This document shows, one piece after another, positions 7,813-17,438 of a stretch of DNA of 46,681 nt (the first letter of the stretch is position 1; each line of letters begins with the position of its first letter). The position numbers and the translations under genes are program-made. The notes under the pieces are model-generated. The model saw only the letters and a list, made by a program, of their open reading frames with translations, had not been told where the DNA came from and did not search any database. The stretch comes from Pseudoxanthomonas sp. (GTDB lineage Bacteria; Pseudomonadota; Gammaproteobacteria; Xanthomonadales; Xanthomonadaceae), in the NCBI RefSeq assembly GCF_024710765.1, contig NZ_JANJUE010000178.1, forward strand, positions 1-46,681, in the 5' to 3' direction.

Positions 7813-8898
7813 ATGACGCGCGCGTACAACTTCAGTGCCGGTCCCGCCACCCTTCCAGAACCGGTACTGCGGCAGGCCCAGGCCGAAATGCTGGAATGGA
7901 ACGGGGTCGGCGCGTCGATCGTCGAAATCAGCCACCGCAGCGCGGATTTCATCGCCGTGGCCGCCCAGGCCGAGGCGGACCTGCGGACCCTGCTGTCGAT
8001 TCCCGACGATTACGCCGTGCTGTTCCTGTCCGGCGGCGCGACCACCCAGCAGGCGCTGCTGCCGCTCAATTTCGCCGCGCCCGGGCAGGCGGTCGACTAC
8101 GTGGTCAGCGGCCACTGGGGCAAGACCGCGATCAAGCAGGCCAGGCCGTACGTGGCCGTCAACATCGCCGCCGATGGCGAGCCCGGCGGATTCCGCGATA
8201 TCCCGGCCCGCGCCGGCTGGCGCCTGAGCGCCGATGCCGCCTACGTGCACATCACCGCCAACGAGACCATCCACGGCCTCGAGTTCCGCGACGTGCCGGA
8301 GGTGGGCGCGGCGCCGCTGTTCGCCGATTTCAGCTCCAACATCGCCGCCGAGCCGCTCGATGTCTCGAAGTTCGGGCTGATCTACGCAGGCGCGCAGAAG
8401 AACCTCGGGCCGGTCGGCATCTCGGTGGTGATCGTGCGTCGCGATCTGCTGGAGCGCGCCGGCCAGCCGCGCGCGGACATCTTCGACTACCGTTCGCACG
8501 CCGCGCGCGATTCTATGCTCAACACGCCGCCGACCTGGAACTGGTACCTGCTCGGGCTGACCGTGAAGTGGATGTTGGACGAAGGCGGTGTGGCCGAATT
8601 CGCGCGCCGCAACGCGGCCAAGTCGGCGCTGGTCTACCAGGCGATCGACGGCTCCGGCGGTTTCTATCGCAATGAAGTCGCGGTGCCCGTGCGTTCGCGC
8701 ATGAACATCCCGTTCTTCCTGCCGGACGAGGAACTGACCGCGCGCTTCGTCGCCGAATCGAAGCAGGCCGGCCTGCTGGCGCTGAAGGGACACAAGGCGG
8801 TCGGCGGCATCCGCGCCTCGCTGTACAACGCCATGCCGCTGGCCGGCGCGCAGGCGCTGGCGGATTTCATGCGCGACTTCCAGCAGCGCAATGGTTGA
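7813..8898 (+). CDS. serC: Phosphoserine aminotransferase
   Basis: A 361-residue class V PLP aminotransferase that makes 3-phosphoserine in serine synthesis and also serves pyridoxal phosphate synthesis. It opens with [17 protein letters not shown] and has HRSADF, the SGGATTQQ phosphate site, and Lys196 in AGAQKNLGP as the Schiff-base lysine. Length is normal. The ATG at 7813 gives the canonical N-terminus. It heads a same-strand run with pheA and aroA, an arrangement widespread in proteobacteria. Confidence 0.97.
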   Translation: MTRAYNFSAGPATLPEPVLRQAQAEMLEWNGVGASIVEISHRSADFIAVAAQAEADLRTLLSIPDDYAVLFLSGGATTQQALLPLNFAAPGQAVDYVVSGHWGKTAIKQARPYVAVNIAADGEPGGFRDIPARAGWRLSADAAYVHITANETIHGLEFRDVPEVGAAPLFADFSSNIAAEPLDVSKFGLIYAGAQKNLGPVGISVVIVRRDLLERAGQPRADIFDYRSHAARDSMLNTPPTWNWYLLGLTVKWMLDEGGVAEFARRNAAKSALVYQAIDGSGGFYRNEVAVPVRSRMNIPFFLPDEELTARFVAESKQAGLLALKGHKAVGGIRASLYNAMPLAGAQALADFMRDFQQRNG

Positions 8899-8909
8899 AC
8901 CACGGCAAT

Positions 8910-8946
8910 GCAGGAGCGACGCCGGTCGCGACTGACGTCGCTTCCA
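8910..8946. repeat. REP-like palindrome between serC and pheA
   Basis: GCAGGAGCGACGCCGGTCGC begins at 8910, followed almost at once by the inverted half GTCGCTTCCAC (8936-8946). This is the same unit as at 4671-4760 and 11541-11614, with a shorter central spacer. It sits in the 72-bp gap between serC and pheA. Confidence 0.65.
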
Positions 8947-8970
8947 CTGGAAACATCAGGAAACAGGAAC

Positions 8971-10116
8971 ATGGCCGCAAAGCCCAAGAAGACCGCAGGC
9001 AAGCCAGCCAAGGCCGCCGCCAAGCCCACCATCGCCGCGCCGGTACTGGCCGACGTGCGCGCCAAGATCGACGGCATTGATCGCCAGATCCAGGAACTGA
9101 TCGCCGAGCGCGCGCGCTTCGCCCACCAGGTCGGCAAGGCCAAGGGCAAGCTGGCCGCGGCGGTGGATTACTACCGGCCCGAGCGCGAGGCGCAGGTGCT
9201 GCGGATGGTGGTGGACCGCAACGAGGGACCGCTCAGCGACGAGGTGCTGGTGCATGTGTTCCGCGAAATCATGTCCGCCTGCCTGGCCCAGCAGGAGCCA
9301 TTGAAAATCGGCTTCCTCGGACCGGAAGGCACCTTCAGCCAGCAGGCCGTGCTCAAGCATTTCGGCCGCTCCGCGCATGGGCTGCCGCTGGCGAGCATCG
9401 AGGAAGTGTTCCAGGAAGTGGAAAGCGGCAACGCCGACTTCGGCGTGGTGCCGGTGGAGAACTCGGGCCAGGGCACCATCCAGGTCACCCTGGACATGTT
9501 CCTGACCTCCAACCTGAAGATCTGCGGCGAAGTCGAACTGCGGGTCCACCAGTTCCTGCTCTCGCGCACCGGCCGCATCGACGACATCGAACGCATCTAC
9601 GGCCATCCGCAATCCTTCGCCCAGACCGCCGGCTGGCTGCGCGCCAACCTACCGAAGGTCGAGAAGATTCCGGTGTCGAGCAACGCCGAGGGGGCCCGTC
9701 GCGCGCGCAATTCCGACGATGCCGCCTGCATCGCCGGCGAGAGCGCCGGCCATGTCTACGGCCTGAAAAAAGTGGTGATGAGCTCCATCCAGGACGACAA
9801 GGACAACACCACGCGGTTCCTGGTCATCGGCCGCAGCATCTTCCCGCCATCCGGCCACGACCGCACCTCGGTGCTGGTGTTCATCCACGACAAGCCGGGC
9901 GCGCTGTTCGACGTGCTCAGCCCGTTCGCGCGCCACGGTATCAGCATGAACCGGATCGAGTCGCGCCCCTCGCACCACGCCAAGTGGGAGTACGGCTTCT
10001 TCATCGATCTGGCCGGCCACGTCGACGACGAAGGCATGAAGCAGGCACTGGCCGAACTCAAGGCGCACTCCGCCCAGATCAAGGTCCTGGGCTCCTATCC
10101 GGTGGCGGTGCCTTGA
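8971..10116 (+). CDS. pheA: Bifunctional chorismate mutase / prephenate dehydratase (P-protein)
   Basis: A 381-residue enzyme for phenylalanine synthesis. A Lys/Ala-rich leader (1-25) precedes an AroQ chorismate mutase domain (about 27-110: VRAKIDGIDRQIQELIAERA). The prephenate dehydratase domain (about 112-290) shows GPEGTFSQQA, ENSGQGTIQVTLD and the TTRFLVIG motif. The C-terminal ACT domain (about 300-376) contains the ESRPS phenylalanine-binding motif, implying feedback inhibition. The ATG at 8971 has CAGGAAC just upstream. It lies between serC and aroA. The basic leader is longer than in E. coli but common in this group. Confidence 0.96.
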   Translation: MAAKPKKTAGKPAKAAAKPTIAAPVLADVRAKIDGIDRQIQELIAERARFAHQVGKAKGKLAAAVDYYRPEREAQVLRMVVDRNEGPLSDEVLVHVFREIMSACLAQQEPLKIGFLGPEGTFSQQAVLKHFGRSAHGLPLASIEEVFQEVESGNADFGVVPVENSGQGTIQVTLDMFLTSNLKICGEVELRVHQFLLSRTGRIDDIERIYGHPQSFAQTAGWLRANLPKVEKIPVSSNAEGARRARNSDDAACIAGESAGHVYGLKKVVMSSIQDDKDNTTRFLVIGRSIFPPSGHDRTSVLVFIHDKPGALFDVLSPFARHGISMNRIESRPSHHAKWEYGFFIDLAGHVDDEGMKQALAELKAHSAQIKVLGSYPVAVP

Positions 10117-10134
10117 GATCGGGGATTGGAGAGT

Positions 10135-10201
10135 CGGGATTGGGGATTCGTGAAAGCGGCCCCGACCCACTCTCCGCCCTGCACCGAATCCCCCAATCCC
10201 G
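10135..10201. repeat. GGGATTGGGGATTCG-type palindromic repeat
   Basis: CGGGATTGGGGATTCG (10135-10150) and CGAATCCCCCAATCCCG (10185-10201) form a near-perfect stem of about 16 bp with a 34-base loop. Further partial copies (GGGGATTGG at 10121-10129, CACGAATCCCCAAT up to 10225) flank it. This sequence type recurs between genes in xanthomonads. It fills the gap before aroA and reaches into its start region. Confidence 0.65.
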
Positions 10202-10223
10202 AATCACGAATCACGAATCCCCA

Positions 10224-11525
10224 ATGAAAGACTGGATTGCTTCCCCCGGACAGCCGCTGCGTGGCGAGCTGACCATTCCCGGCGACAAGTCGGTGTCACA
10301 TCGCGCGATCATGTTCGCCGCGCTGGCCGATGGTGTCTCGCGGATCGATGGTTTCCTGGAAGGCGAGGACACCCGCGCCACCGCCGCGATCTTCCAGAAG
10401 CTCGGCGTCCGCATCGAGACGCCCTCGCCGTCGCGCCGCATCGTGCATGGCGTGGGCGTGGATGGGCTGAAGGCGCCTGCCGGCGAACTCGATTGCGGCA
10501 ACGCCGGCACCGGCATGCGCCTGCTGGCCGGCCTGCTGGCGGCGCAGCCGTTCGACAGCGTGCTGGTGGGCGATGAGTCGCTGTCGCGCCGGCCGATGCG
10601 GCGCATCACCGGGCCGCTGGCGCGGATGGGCGCGCGCATCGATACGGAAGAGGGCGGCTTGCCGCCGCTGCGCATCCATGGCGGCCAACCGCTGCATGGC
10701 ATCGACTACACCCTGGAAGTCGCCAGCGCGCAGGTGAAGTCGGCCGTGCTGCTGGCGGGCCTGTACGCACAGGGCGACACCGTCGTGCACGAACCGCATC
10801 CCACCCGCGATTACACCGAGCGCATGCTGGCCGCGTTCGGCGCCGGCATCGAATTCTCACCCGGCCATGCGCGCCTGCGCGGTGGCCAGCGCCTGCGTGC
10901 GACCGATGTGGTGGTGCCGGCGGATTTCTCTTCCGCGGCGTTCTTCCTGGTCGCCGCCAGCATCGTGCCCGGCTCGGAACTGCGCCTGCGCGCGGTCGGC
11001 CTCAATCCGCGCCGCACCGGCCTGCTGGCCGCGCTGCGCCTGATGGGCGCGGACATCCGCGAGGAAAACGCGGCGCGACAAGGCGGGGAGCCGGTCGCCG
11101 ACCTGGTGGTGCGGCATGCGCCGCTGCGCGGCATCGAAGTGCCGGAGGCGCTGGTGCCGGACATGATCGACGAGTTCCCGGCGCTGTTCGTGGCCGCGGC
11201 CTGCGCGGAAGGTCCCACGGTGGTTCGTGGCGCGGCCGAGTTGCGGGTGAAGGAGTCCGATCGCCTGGCCACCATGGCCGCCGGCCTGCGGACCCTGGGC
11301 CTGCAGGTGGATGAAACGCCGGATGGCGGCACGATCCACCCCGGCGCCCTCCACAGTGGCCGCATCGACAGCCATGGCGACCATCGCATCGCCATGTCGT
11401 TCGCGGTCGCCGGCCAACGCAGCCTGGGCGAAGTGCAGGTGGGCGACATCGCCAACGTCGCCACCTCGTTCCCCGGTTTCGACACGCTGGCCACCGGTGC
11501 CGGCTTCGCCCTGCGGCCGGCCTGA
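10224..11525 (+). CDS. aroA: 3-phosphoshikimate 1-carboxyvinyltransferase (EPSP synthase)
   Basis: A 433-residue shikimate-pathway enzyme joining phosphoenolpyruvate to shikimate 3-phosphate. Diagnostic motifs are PGDKSVSHRAIM near the start, DCGNAGTGMRLLAGLLA (about 90-106), ELRVKESDRLATM and the late HGDHRIAMSFAV. Length is standard. The ATG at 10224 lies right after a palindromic repeat and has no strong Shine-Dalgarno, so expression may depend on readthrough from pheA. A strong terminator follows at 11621-11662. Confidence 0.97.
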   Translation: MKDWIASPGQPLRGELTIPGDKSVSHRAIMFAALADGVSRIDGFLEGEDTRATAAIFQKLGVRIETPSPSRRIVHGVGVDGLKAPAGELDCGNAGTGMRLLAGLLAAQPFDSVLVGDESLSRRPMRRITGPLARMGARIDTEEGGLPPLRIHGGQPLHGIDYTLEVASAQVKSAVLLAGLYAQGDTVVHEPHPTRDYTERMLAAFGAGIEFSPGHARLRGGQRLRATDVVVPADFSSAAFFLVAASIVPGSELRLRAVGLNPRRTGLLAALRLMGADIREENAARQGGEPVADLVVRHAPLRGIEVPEALVPDMIDEFPALFVAAACAEGPTVVRGAAELRVKESDRLATMAAGLRTLGLQVDETPDGGTIHPGALHSGRIDSHGDHRIAMSFAVAGQRSLGEVQVGDIANVATSFPGFDTLATGAGFALRPA

Positions 11526-11540
11526 GTTCCGCAACGCCCC

Positions 11541-11614
11541 TGTAGGAGCAACGCAAATCGCGACAGGGACTCATTCTGGAGTTGATACGGTCGCGACTCA
11601 TGTCGCTCCTACAC
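11541..11614. repeat. REP-like palindrome pair after aroA
   Basis: TGTAGGAGCAACGCAAATCG begins the left copy (11541-11564). The inverted copy at 11590-11614 starts GTCGCGACTCATG and ends CGCTCCTACAC. Together they form a large imperfect hairpin with a 25-base loop. This is the best-preserved copy of the family seen also at 4671-4760 and 8910-8946. Confidence 0.75.
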
Positions 11615-11620
11615 AACCCG

Positions 11621-11662
11621 CCAACAAAAAGGGAAGCCGTTGCCGGCTTCCCTTTTTGTTGG
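11621..11662. terminator. Bidirectional rho-independent terminator
   Basis: A perfect 19-bp stem (CCAACAAAAAGGGAAGCCG at 11621-11639 and its complement at 11644-11662) has a TTGC loop. The GC core is flanked by A5 and T5 runs, so it can end transcription of aroA from the left and of the TonB-like gene from the right. Confidence 0.9.
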
Positions 11663-11679
11663 GCGGATTCAGAACGGCG

Positions 11680-12255
11680 TCAGATCGGCTTGAAATCCAC
11701 CGGCACCTGCACCGTGCTGGCGACGCCCTTGCCGTTGCGCATGGCCGGTTCGAAGCGCCACTTGCGCACGGCCTGCACGGCGGCGCGGTCCAGATCGCGA
11801 TTGCCGCTGCGGCGAATCACGTCGACATCGACCGGCTGGCCGTTGGCATCCAACTCGGCACGCACCATGACGGTACCGCCGACACCGGCACGCAACGCGG
11901 CGGCCGGGTATTGCGGCGAAGGATTGCCCGCCAGCAGGCGCGGTGCCTGCGAACGCGGCTGGCGCTCGGCCGATGCGGACATGCGGCGGGCGTCGGCTCT
12001 CGATTGATCGGTGCGAGCGGTCGTGGCCGGTCCACGCTCATCGGGTGTCGTGGTGGCCGGTGCCGTCACCGGCGGGGCTGCACTTTCCAGCGGCAGCGTG
12101 GCGGGTTGTCGCTGCTTGTACCAGGCCAGTCCCGCCGCCACCACGGCGATGAGAGCGATCACCCACAACAGGAGCAGGGATGCGTTCTTTTCCCGCGGCG
12201 GCGTATCGGTCGCCTCGACGGGACTCCATTCGGGCTGGTGATGTGTCTGCGCCAT
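11680..12255 (-). CDS. Energy transducer TonB-like protein
   Basis: A 191-residue protein with a short cytoplasmic N-terminus, one transmembrane helix at about 26-45, a Pro/Thr-rich periplasmic linker, and a TonB C-terminal domain from about 112 (PQYPAAALRAGVGGTVMVRAEL, then AVRKWRFEPA). TonB proteins carry proton-motive energy from ExbBD to outer-membrane receptors. No exbB or exbD is in the window. It follows a paralogue on the same strand by 153 bp. The domain is clear; which receptor it serves is not. Confidence 0.87.
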   Translation of the reverse strand: MAQTHHQPEWSPVEATDTPPREKNASLLLLWVIALIAVVAAGLAWYKQRQPATLPLESAAPPVTAPATTTPDERGPATTARTDQSRADARRMSASAERQPRSQAPRLLAGNPSPQYPAAALRAGVGGTVMVRAELDANGQPVDVDVIRRSGNRDLDRAAVQAVRKWRFEPAMRNGKGVASTVQVPVDFKPI

Positions 12256-12366
12256 GGAAAACCTCCTCGTCCACGCGTTGTTGCGTTGGGTTCGAGTCTT
12301 GCACGGAGGTTTGTTGGCATCGCGTGAGTGGCCGGTAAAGCCACCCGGATCGGGAAAGTCGTGATT

Positions 12367-12403
12367 CAGCTGGCGCGCCGCCGGTTCAGCTGCGCGCCAG
12401 TTG
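12367..12403 (-). terminator. Hairpin after the upstream TonB-like gene
   Basis: CAGCTGGCGCGC (12367-12378) and GCGCGCCAGTTG (12392-12403) form a 12-bp stem with one G-U pair and a 13-base loop, six bases beyond the stop at 12409 on the minus strand. No U-run follows, so this may be an attenuator or RNA stabiliser rather than a full terminator. Confidence 0.4.
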
Positions 12404-12408
12404 CAGCC

Positions 12409-13071
12409 TCATTGCTGCAGGTTGAAGTCGATCGGAACGACCACGCTGGATGCGACGGGCTGGCCATCGCGCTGGGCGGGATTGAAGCGCCAGCGGCGGA
12501 CCGCGTCGAGCGCGGCGCGATCCAGATCGCGGGAACCGCTGCGGGTCTCGATGGACACGTCGGTGGGCACGCCATCGGCGCCGACGTCGACCCGCACCAT
12601 CACCGTACCGGCATCGCCACGGCGCAGCGCGGCGGCCGGATAGTCGGGCGGGGGCGTCTGGCCCGCCATCGGCACCGGCTGATCACTGGGTGCCAGCGCC
12701 ACGCCGGCGGCAGGGACCACGGGTGCGTCCGGCGCCGCGGGTGCGGCCGGCGCGGGGGCTTCCTCGATCGGCGTCGGCATCGGCGCCTGCTGCTCGACCA
12801 GTTGCGGGCGCTCGTTGCCATCCTGGCGGGGTTCCTCCAGGCCGCTGGCGCCGCCGCGCGCGGGCAGGGGTTCGGGCAGGGCCTCCACCACCGGCTTGTT
12901 GCCCTCGGCGGTGGCTTCCGGCTGATAGAAGCCGTCATCGCCACGGCCGGCCAGCCAGACGATCACGAACAGCAGCAGACCGGCGCCAAAGGCGATGCCG
13001 GCGATGCGCAGGGTGCGGTGGGGCAGGCGGAACACGAGTTCGGAATCCGGGGATTCGCGGGAAGCGGACAT
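12409..13071 (-). CDS. Energy transducer TonB-like protein
   Basis: A 220-residue TonB paralogue with one transmembrane helix at about 22-41, a long linker rich in Pro, Ala and Glu (about 50-140), and a TonB C-terminal domain (YPAAALRRGDAGTVMVRVDV, then AVRRWRFNPAQRDG). The domain is very similar to that of the gene next to it, which points to tandem duplication with fast divergence of the linkers. The ATG at 13071 is chosen because the frame upstream (to 13728) is antisense to serS. It diverges from serS. Confidence 0.87.
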   Translation of the reverse strand: MSASRESPDSELVFRLPHRTLRIAGIAFGAGLLLFVIVWLAGRGDDGFYQPEATAEGNKPVVEALPEPLPARGGASGLEEPRQDGNERPQLVEQQAPMPTPIEEAPAPAAPAAPDAPVVPAAGVALAPSDQPVPMAGQTPPPDYPAAALRRGDAGTVMVRVDVGADGVPTDVSIETRSGSRDLDRAALDAVRRWRFNPAQRDGQPVASSVVVPIDFNLQQ

Positions 13072-13153
13072 GGAAGGCACCGTGATGGCTGCGCCGATTC
13101 TGCCACGCCCGGGGTGAACGCCGCGAGGCATGAGGGGGGATAAAAGGCGATAA

Positions 13154-14467
<1,314 letters not shown>

Positions 14468-14500
14468 TCCACCTGGCCGGCTAGGCGGAAGCCCGCTTCG

Positions 14501-14540
14501 CTGCTCCCCTTCGAAGAAGGGGGACCGAGGGGGGATCTGC
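14501..14540. repeat. CCCCTTC/GAAGGGG hairpin repeat after serS
   Basis: CCCCTTC (14506-14512), a GAA loop and GAAGGGG (14516-14522) are followed by ACCGAGGGGGGATCTGC. This layout resembles dispersed intergenic repeats of xanthomonads containing CCCCTTC...GAAGGGGG. It lies between convergent serS and the AlkD-like gene and could help terminate either transcript. Confidence 0.5.
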
Positions 14541-14558
14541 TCTTCCCTCAGCGCACCG

Positions 14559-15299
14559 TCAGCGCCGCGCCACCCGCTGCAACACCTGTGGACGGGTCAG
14601 ATCGCGCAGGGCGTCCCTGCCCACCCAGCGCTCGGTGGCGTCGTCCGAGGCCGCCAGCCGGCGCGCCAGCGCAACCGCTGGTGCATGCAGCCCGGCGCGA
14701 CGCTGGCCGATGGCCCGCAACGCCCAGCTGACTGCTTTCTTGACGAAGTTGCGCGGATCCGCGGCGGCGTCCTCGATCAACCGCAGCCCGTCGGCGAACG
14801 CTTCGTCCGGCGCCCGTTTGTCATGGACCGCCAGGCCGGCGAGCAGGGCGAACGCCGCGCGTTTCTCGAACTCGCCGCGCCGCCGGCTCCATTGCCGCGC
14901 CTTGCTCCAGGCATGCGGTGTGCGGTCGAACAAGTGGAAGCAGAGGGTGTCGCAGATCGCCCAGTTGTCGAACTCCCTGCACCAGCGATCCATCTGCATG
15001 GCGCCCAGCTGCGCTGGCTCGCTGACGAATGCCACCAGCAGACGCGCTTCGTACACACCGGTATCCCACAGGACCGGCGCCAGCGCGTGCTGGCGGCCGA
15101 TGCGTTTGCCGATGGCCTGGATCCTCGCCATCGGAACGCCCAGCGCGTGCTTGTCGGGAATACCGAAACGGCCGAGGCCCTCGCGATGGGAGGGATTGGC
15201 TTCCCGCCGCAGCATTGCCAGGACCTGTCCGACGTCGACCGGCGCGGGGATCGCGTCCGGGCGGGAACCGCGGCGTGAGGGCTTCTCGATGGCAGGCAT
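14559..15299 (-). CDS. AlkD-like DNA alkylation repair protein
   Basis: A 246-residue HEAT-repeat-like protein of the DNA alkylation repair family, which excises bulky or cationic alkylated bases without base flipping. FDNWAICDTLC carries the family's Trp113 and Asp117, and EKRAAFALLAGLAVHDK follows as usual. FVKKAVSWALRAIGQR near the C-terminus is also diagnostic. Two starts are possible: ATG 15299 (chosen) and ATG 15338; neither has a strong Shine-Dalgarno. It is tail to tail with serS. Confidence 0.86.
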   Translation of the reverse strand: MPAIEKPSRRGSRPDAIPAPVDVGQVLAMLRREANPSHREGLGRFGIPDKHALGVPMARIQAIGKRIGRQHALAPVLWDTGVYEARLLVAFVSEPAQLGAMQMDRWCREFDNWAICDTLCFHLFDRTPHAWSKARQWSRRRGEFEKRAAFALLAGLAVHDKRAPDEAFADGLRLIEDAAADPRNFVKKAVSWALRAIGQRRAGLHAPAVALARRLAASDDATERWVGRDALRDLTRPQVLQRVARR

Positions 15300-15370
15300 G
15301 GGTGGATCGCGTTCCGGTGCGCGCAAGCATAGCGACATGAAGGTACACGCGCCCCCGCTGGCAAGCCGGC

Positions 15371-15398
15371 GAAAAAAAGGGCCCGCTTGCGCGGGCCC
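15371..15398 (-). terminator. Rho-independent terminator of azoR
   Basis: On the minus strand GGGCCCGC, loop GCAA, GCGGGCCC is followed by seven T residues (15378-15372). It lies 39 bp past the azoR stop and is a textbook intrinsic terminator. Confidence 0.88.
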
Positions 15399-15437
15399 GG
15401 AGAGGGAACTGCGGAACTGGCGGAGAATGCCGTGTGC

Positions 15438-16016
15438 TCAGGCCGCCAGTCGCTGCGGGCCGGGAATCGAGGCCAGCGCGGCGGCCATGGCATCGGTCCG
15501 GTGCTGCGGCGAATAATTCACGCCCTCGGCGCGGACGAACTCCACGTCGGTGATGCCCATGAACCCCAGCACGAACTTCAGATAGGGCTCCTGGAAGTCG
15601 CTGGCGGCGCCGCTGTGGATGCCACCGCGACCGCTGGCGATGATCACCTTCTTGTTGCCGGCCAGGCCTTCCGGGCCCTTCTCGGTGTAGCGGAAAGTGC
15701 GACCGGCCACCGCGACCCGGTCAATCCAGGCCTTGAGGGTGGAGGGAATGCCGAAGTTGTACATCGGCGCCCCGATCACCACCACGTCGGCCTCCAGGAA
15801 CTGGCGCAGGGTTTCCTCGGAGGCCGCGGCCACCTCGGGATCGACCTTGGCCAGCACCGGGCCGGTCAGATGGGGCAGGGGTTCGGCGTCCAGGTCACGA
15901 TAGGTGACCTTCAGACCGGGCACCTCGTCCTGCCAACGGGCTACGATGGCGGCGGTAAGTTGGCGGGTGACCGAGTTGTCGGCCAGCGCGCTGCTGTCGA
16001 TGTGCAATAGTTTCAT
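15438..16016 (-). CDS. azoR: FMN-dependent NADH-azoreductase / quinone reductase
   Basis: A 192-residue flavodoxin-like flavoenzyme that reduces quinones and azo compounds with NADH, mainly protecting against electrophilic quinones. MKLLHIDSSALADNSVTRQL is the flavin phosphate-binding N-terminus. GAPMYNFGIPSTLKAWIDRV and the GRGG loop near residue 143 are typical. The ATG at 16016 is chosen over an upstream ATG at 16061 because the family starts at MKLLHIDSS. It is divergent from a LysR gene 116 bp away, which is probably its regulator. Confidence 0.94.
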   Translation of the reverse strand: MKLLHIDSSALADNSVTRQLTAAIVARWQDEVPGLKVTYRDLDAEPLPHLTGPVLAKVDPEVAAASEETLRQFLEADVVVIGAPMYNFGIPSTLKAWIDRVAVAGRTFRYTEKGPEGLAGNKKVIIASGRGGIHSGAASDFQEPYLKFVLGFMGITDVEFVRAEGVNYSPQHRTDAMAAALASIPGPQRLAA

Positions 16017-16095
16017 GATGGCTTTGTCCGGCGAATGCGGCCGTGCCGCGTTGGGTGCCATCCTGGGCTGTTGCGAAAATAGGATAAAGCTGGTC

Positions 16096-16119
16096 TAATA
16101 TCACTGATTGTTCTGATTA
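16096..16119. promoter_or_regulatory. Candidate LysR operator in the azoR/LysR gap
   Basis: TAATATCA (16096-16103) and TGATTA (16114-16119) form an imperfect inverted repeat in a markedly AT-rich patch of an otherwise GC-rich 116-bp divergent region. LysR proteins usually bind interrupted palindromes with the T-N11-A rule. The assignment rests on position and symmetry only. Confidence 0.4.
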
Positions 16120-16132
16120 TGGAACTATAGTC

Positions 16133-17140
16133 ATGCAGCACGACCTCAACGACCTGTACTACTTCGCCATGGTGGTCGATCACGGTGGCTTCGCCGCCGC
16201 CGAACGCGCCCTCGGCATTCCCAAATCACGCCTGAGCCGGCGCATCAGCCAACTGGAAACGGATCTGGGCGTGCGCCTGCTGCAGCGGTCGACCCGCCGC
16301 TTCGCGGTGACCGACGTCGGCATGAGCGTCCATCGCCATGCGCAGACCATGCTGGCCGAGGCGCAGGCCGCGCGCGAGGTGGTGGATCGCCTCAGCGCCG
16401 AACCGCGCGGGGTGGTGCGCGTCAGCGTGCCGGTGGCGGTGGCACAGATGCAGTTGCCGAAGATCCTGCCGAAGTTCCTCGACAAGTACCCCAAGGTTCG
16501 TCTGCAACTGCACGTCAACAACCGTCGCGTCGATATCATCAACGAAGGCTACGACGTGGCGCTGCGCGTGCGCGCCAAACTCGACGACGACGGCAGCCTG
16601 GTGATGCGCAGCTTCGGCCAGATCCAGGAACTGCTGGTCGCCAGTCCCAAGTACCTCAACCGCGCCGGACGCCCGCAGGCGCCGGAGGACCTGGCCGAGC
16701 ACGTCACCCTGAGCATCAGCGAGGACGAGGCGCGCCAGCGCTGGGAACTGCATGGCCCCAACGGCGAAGTGCGCCGGGTGGAATTGCAGCCGCGCCTGGC
16801 CGGCTTCGATTTCCCATTGCTGCAGGCCATGGCGAAGGACGGCTACGGCGTCACCCTGTTGCCGGAAACCGTCTGCGCCGAAGCCGTGCGCAAGGGGGAA
16901 CTGGAGGTCGTGCTGCCGGAATGGTCGTTGCCGCAGGGCATCTGCCACGCGGTGTTCGCGTCCCGCCGCGGCCTGCTGCCGGCGGTGCGGGTGTTCATCG
17001 ACTTCCTGGCCGAACACCTGCCGCAGCAAATCGAGGCCTCGCGCCTGGACTGCGGTGGCAAATGCTCCGAAGCCGCGGAAAAGGCACTGGAACTGGCCAT
17101 CGACAATGCCAAGGCCGGCAAGGTCAAGAAGGCCTCGTAA
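16133..17140 (+). CDS. LysR-family transcriptional regulator
   Basis: A 335-residue regulator with an N-terminal winged helix-turn-helix (about 4-62: DLNDLYYFAMVVDHGGFAAA, LGIPKSRLSRRISQLE) and a periplasmic-binding-protein-like effector domain (about 90-300). The C-terminal tail beyond about 305 is an extra lysine-rich stretch with two cysteines (CGGKC), longer than usual for the family. The gene diverges from azoR, the common layout for a LysR activator of a quinone-responsive reductase. The inducer is unknown. Confidence 0.93.
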   Translation: MQHDLNDLYYFAMVVDHGGFAAAERALGIPKSRLSRRISQLETDLGVRLLQRSTRRFAVTDVGMSVHRHAQTMLAEAQAAREVVDRLSAEPRGVVRVSVPVAVAQMQLPKILPKFLDKYPKVRLQLHVNNRRVDIINEGYDVALRVRAKLDDDGSLVMRSFGQIQELLVASPKYLNRAGRPQAPEDLAEHVTLSISEDEARQRWELHGPNGEVRRVELQPRLAGFDFPLLQAMAKDGYGVTLLPETVCAEAVRKGELEVVLPEWSLPQGICHAVFASRRGLLPAVRVFIDFLAEHLPQQIEASRLDCGGKCSEAAEKALELAIDNAKAGKVKKAS

Positions 17141-17256
17141 GCACGCGACGCGGCTTCATGCGAAAATGCGCGCCGGTCGCAACGACCATCGACTTCAGGT
17201 TGATGGCCAAACCGGCGAACCGACACGCAGTATCGGCGTGATGTTGAAAATGCAAC

Positions 17257-17346
17257 GGAGAGATGGCCGAGCGGTTTAAGGCACCGGTCTTGAAAACCGG
17301 CGAAGGGTCAAACCTTCCGTGGGTTCGAATCCCACTCTCTCCGCCA
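17257..17346 (+). tRNA. tRNA-Ser (anticodon UGA)
   Basis: A class II tRNA with a 7-bp acceptor stem (GGAGAGA with TCTCTCC), encoded CCA at 17344-17346, an anticodon stem CCGGT/ACCGG and loop CTTGAAA giving anticodon TGA, which reads UCA. A long variable arm (CGAAGGGTCAAACCTTCC region) and GGTTCGAATCC in the T arm identify serine. Discriminator base is G. Confidence 0.97.
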
Positions 17347-17356
17347 ACCCTGCACG

Positions 17357-17379
17357 GAACGCTCCCGATGGGGGCGTTC
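17357..17379 (+). terminator. Hairpin following tRNA-Ser
   Basis: GAACGCTCCC (17357-17366), loop GAT, and GGGGGCGTTC (17370-17379) pair over 10 positions with one G-U. It begins 10 bases after the tRNA. No T-run follows, so termination would be weak or it may guide 3' processing. Confidence 0.5.
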
Positions 17380-17438
17380 GCATATCCGCCTGCAGGATTG
17401 TCAGGGCGAGTGCCTGCGGACCGGAATCCGCGCAGGCG

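Noticed and set aside
17257-17438. tRNA-Ser as an integration site of a mobile island
   Set aside because: No integrase follows and I saw no repeat of the tRNA 3' end downstream within the window.
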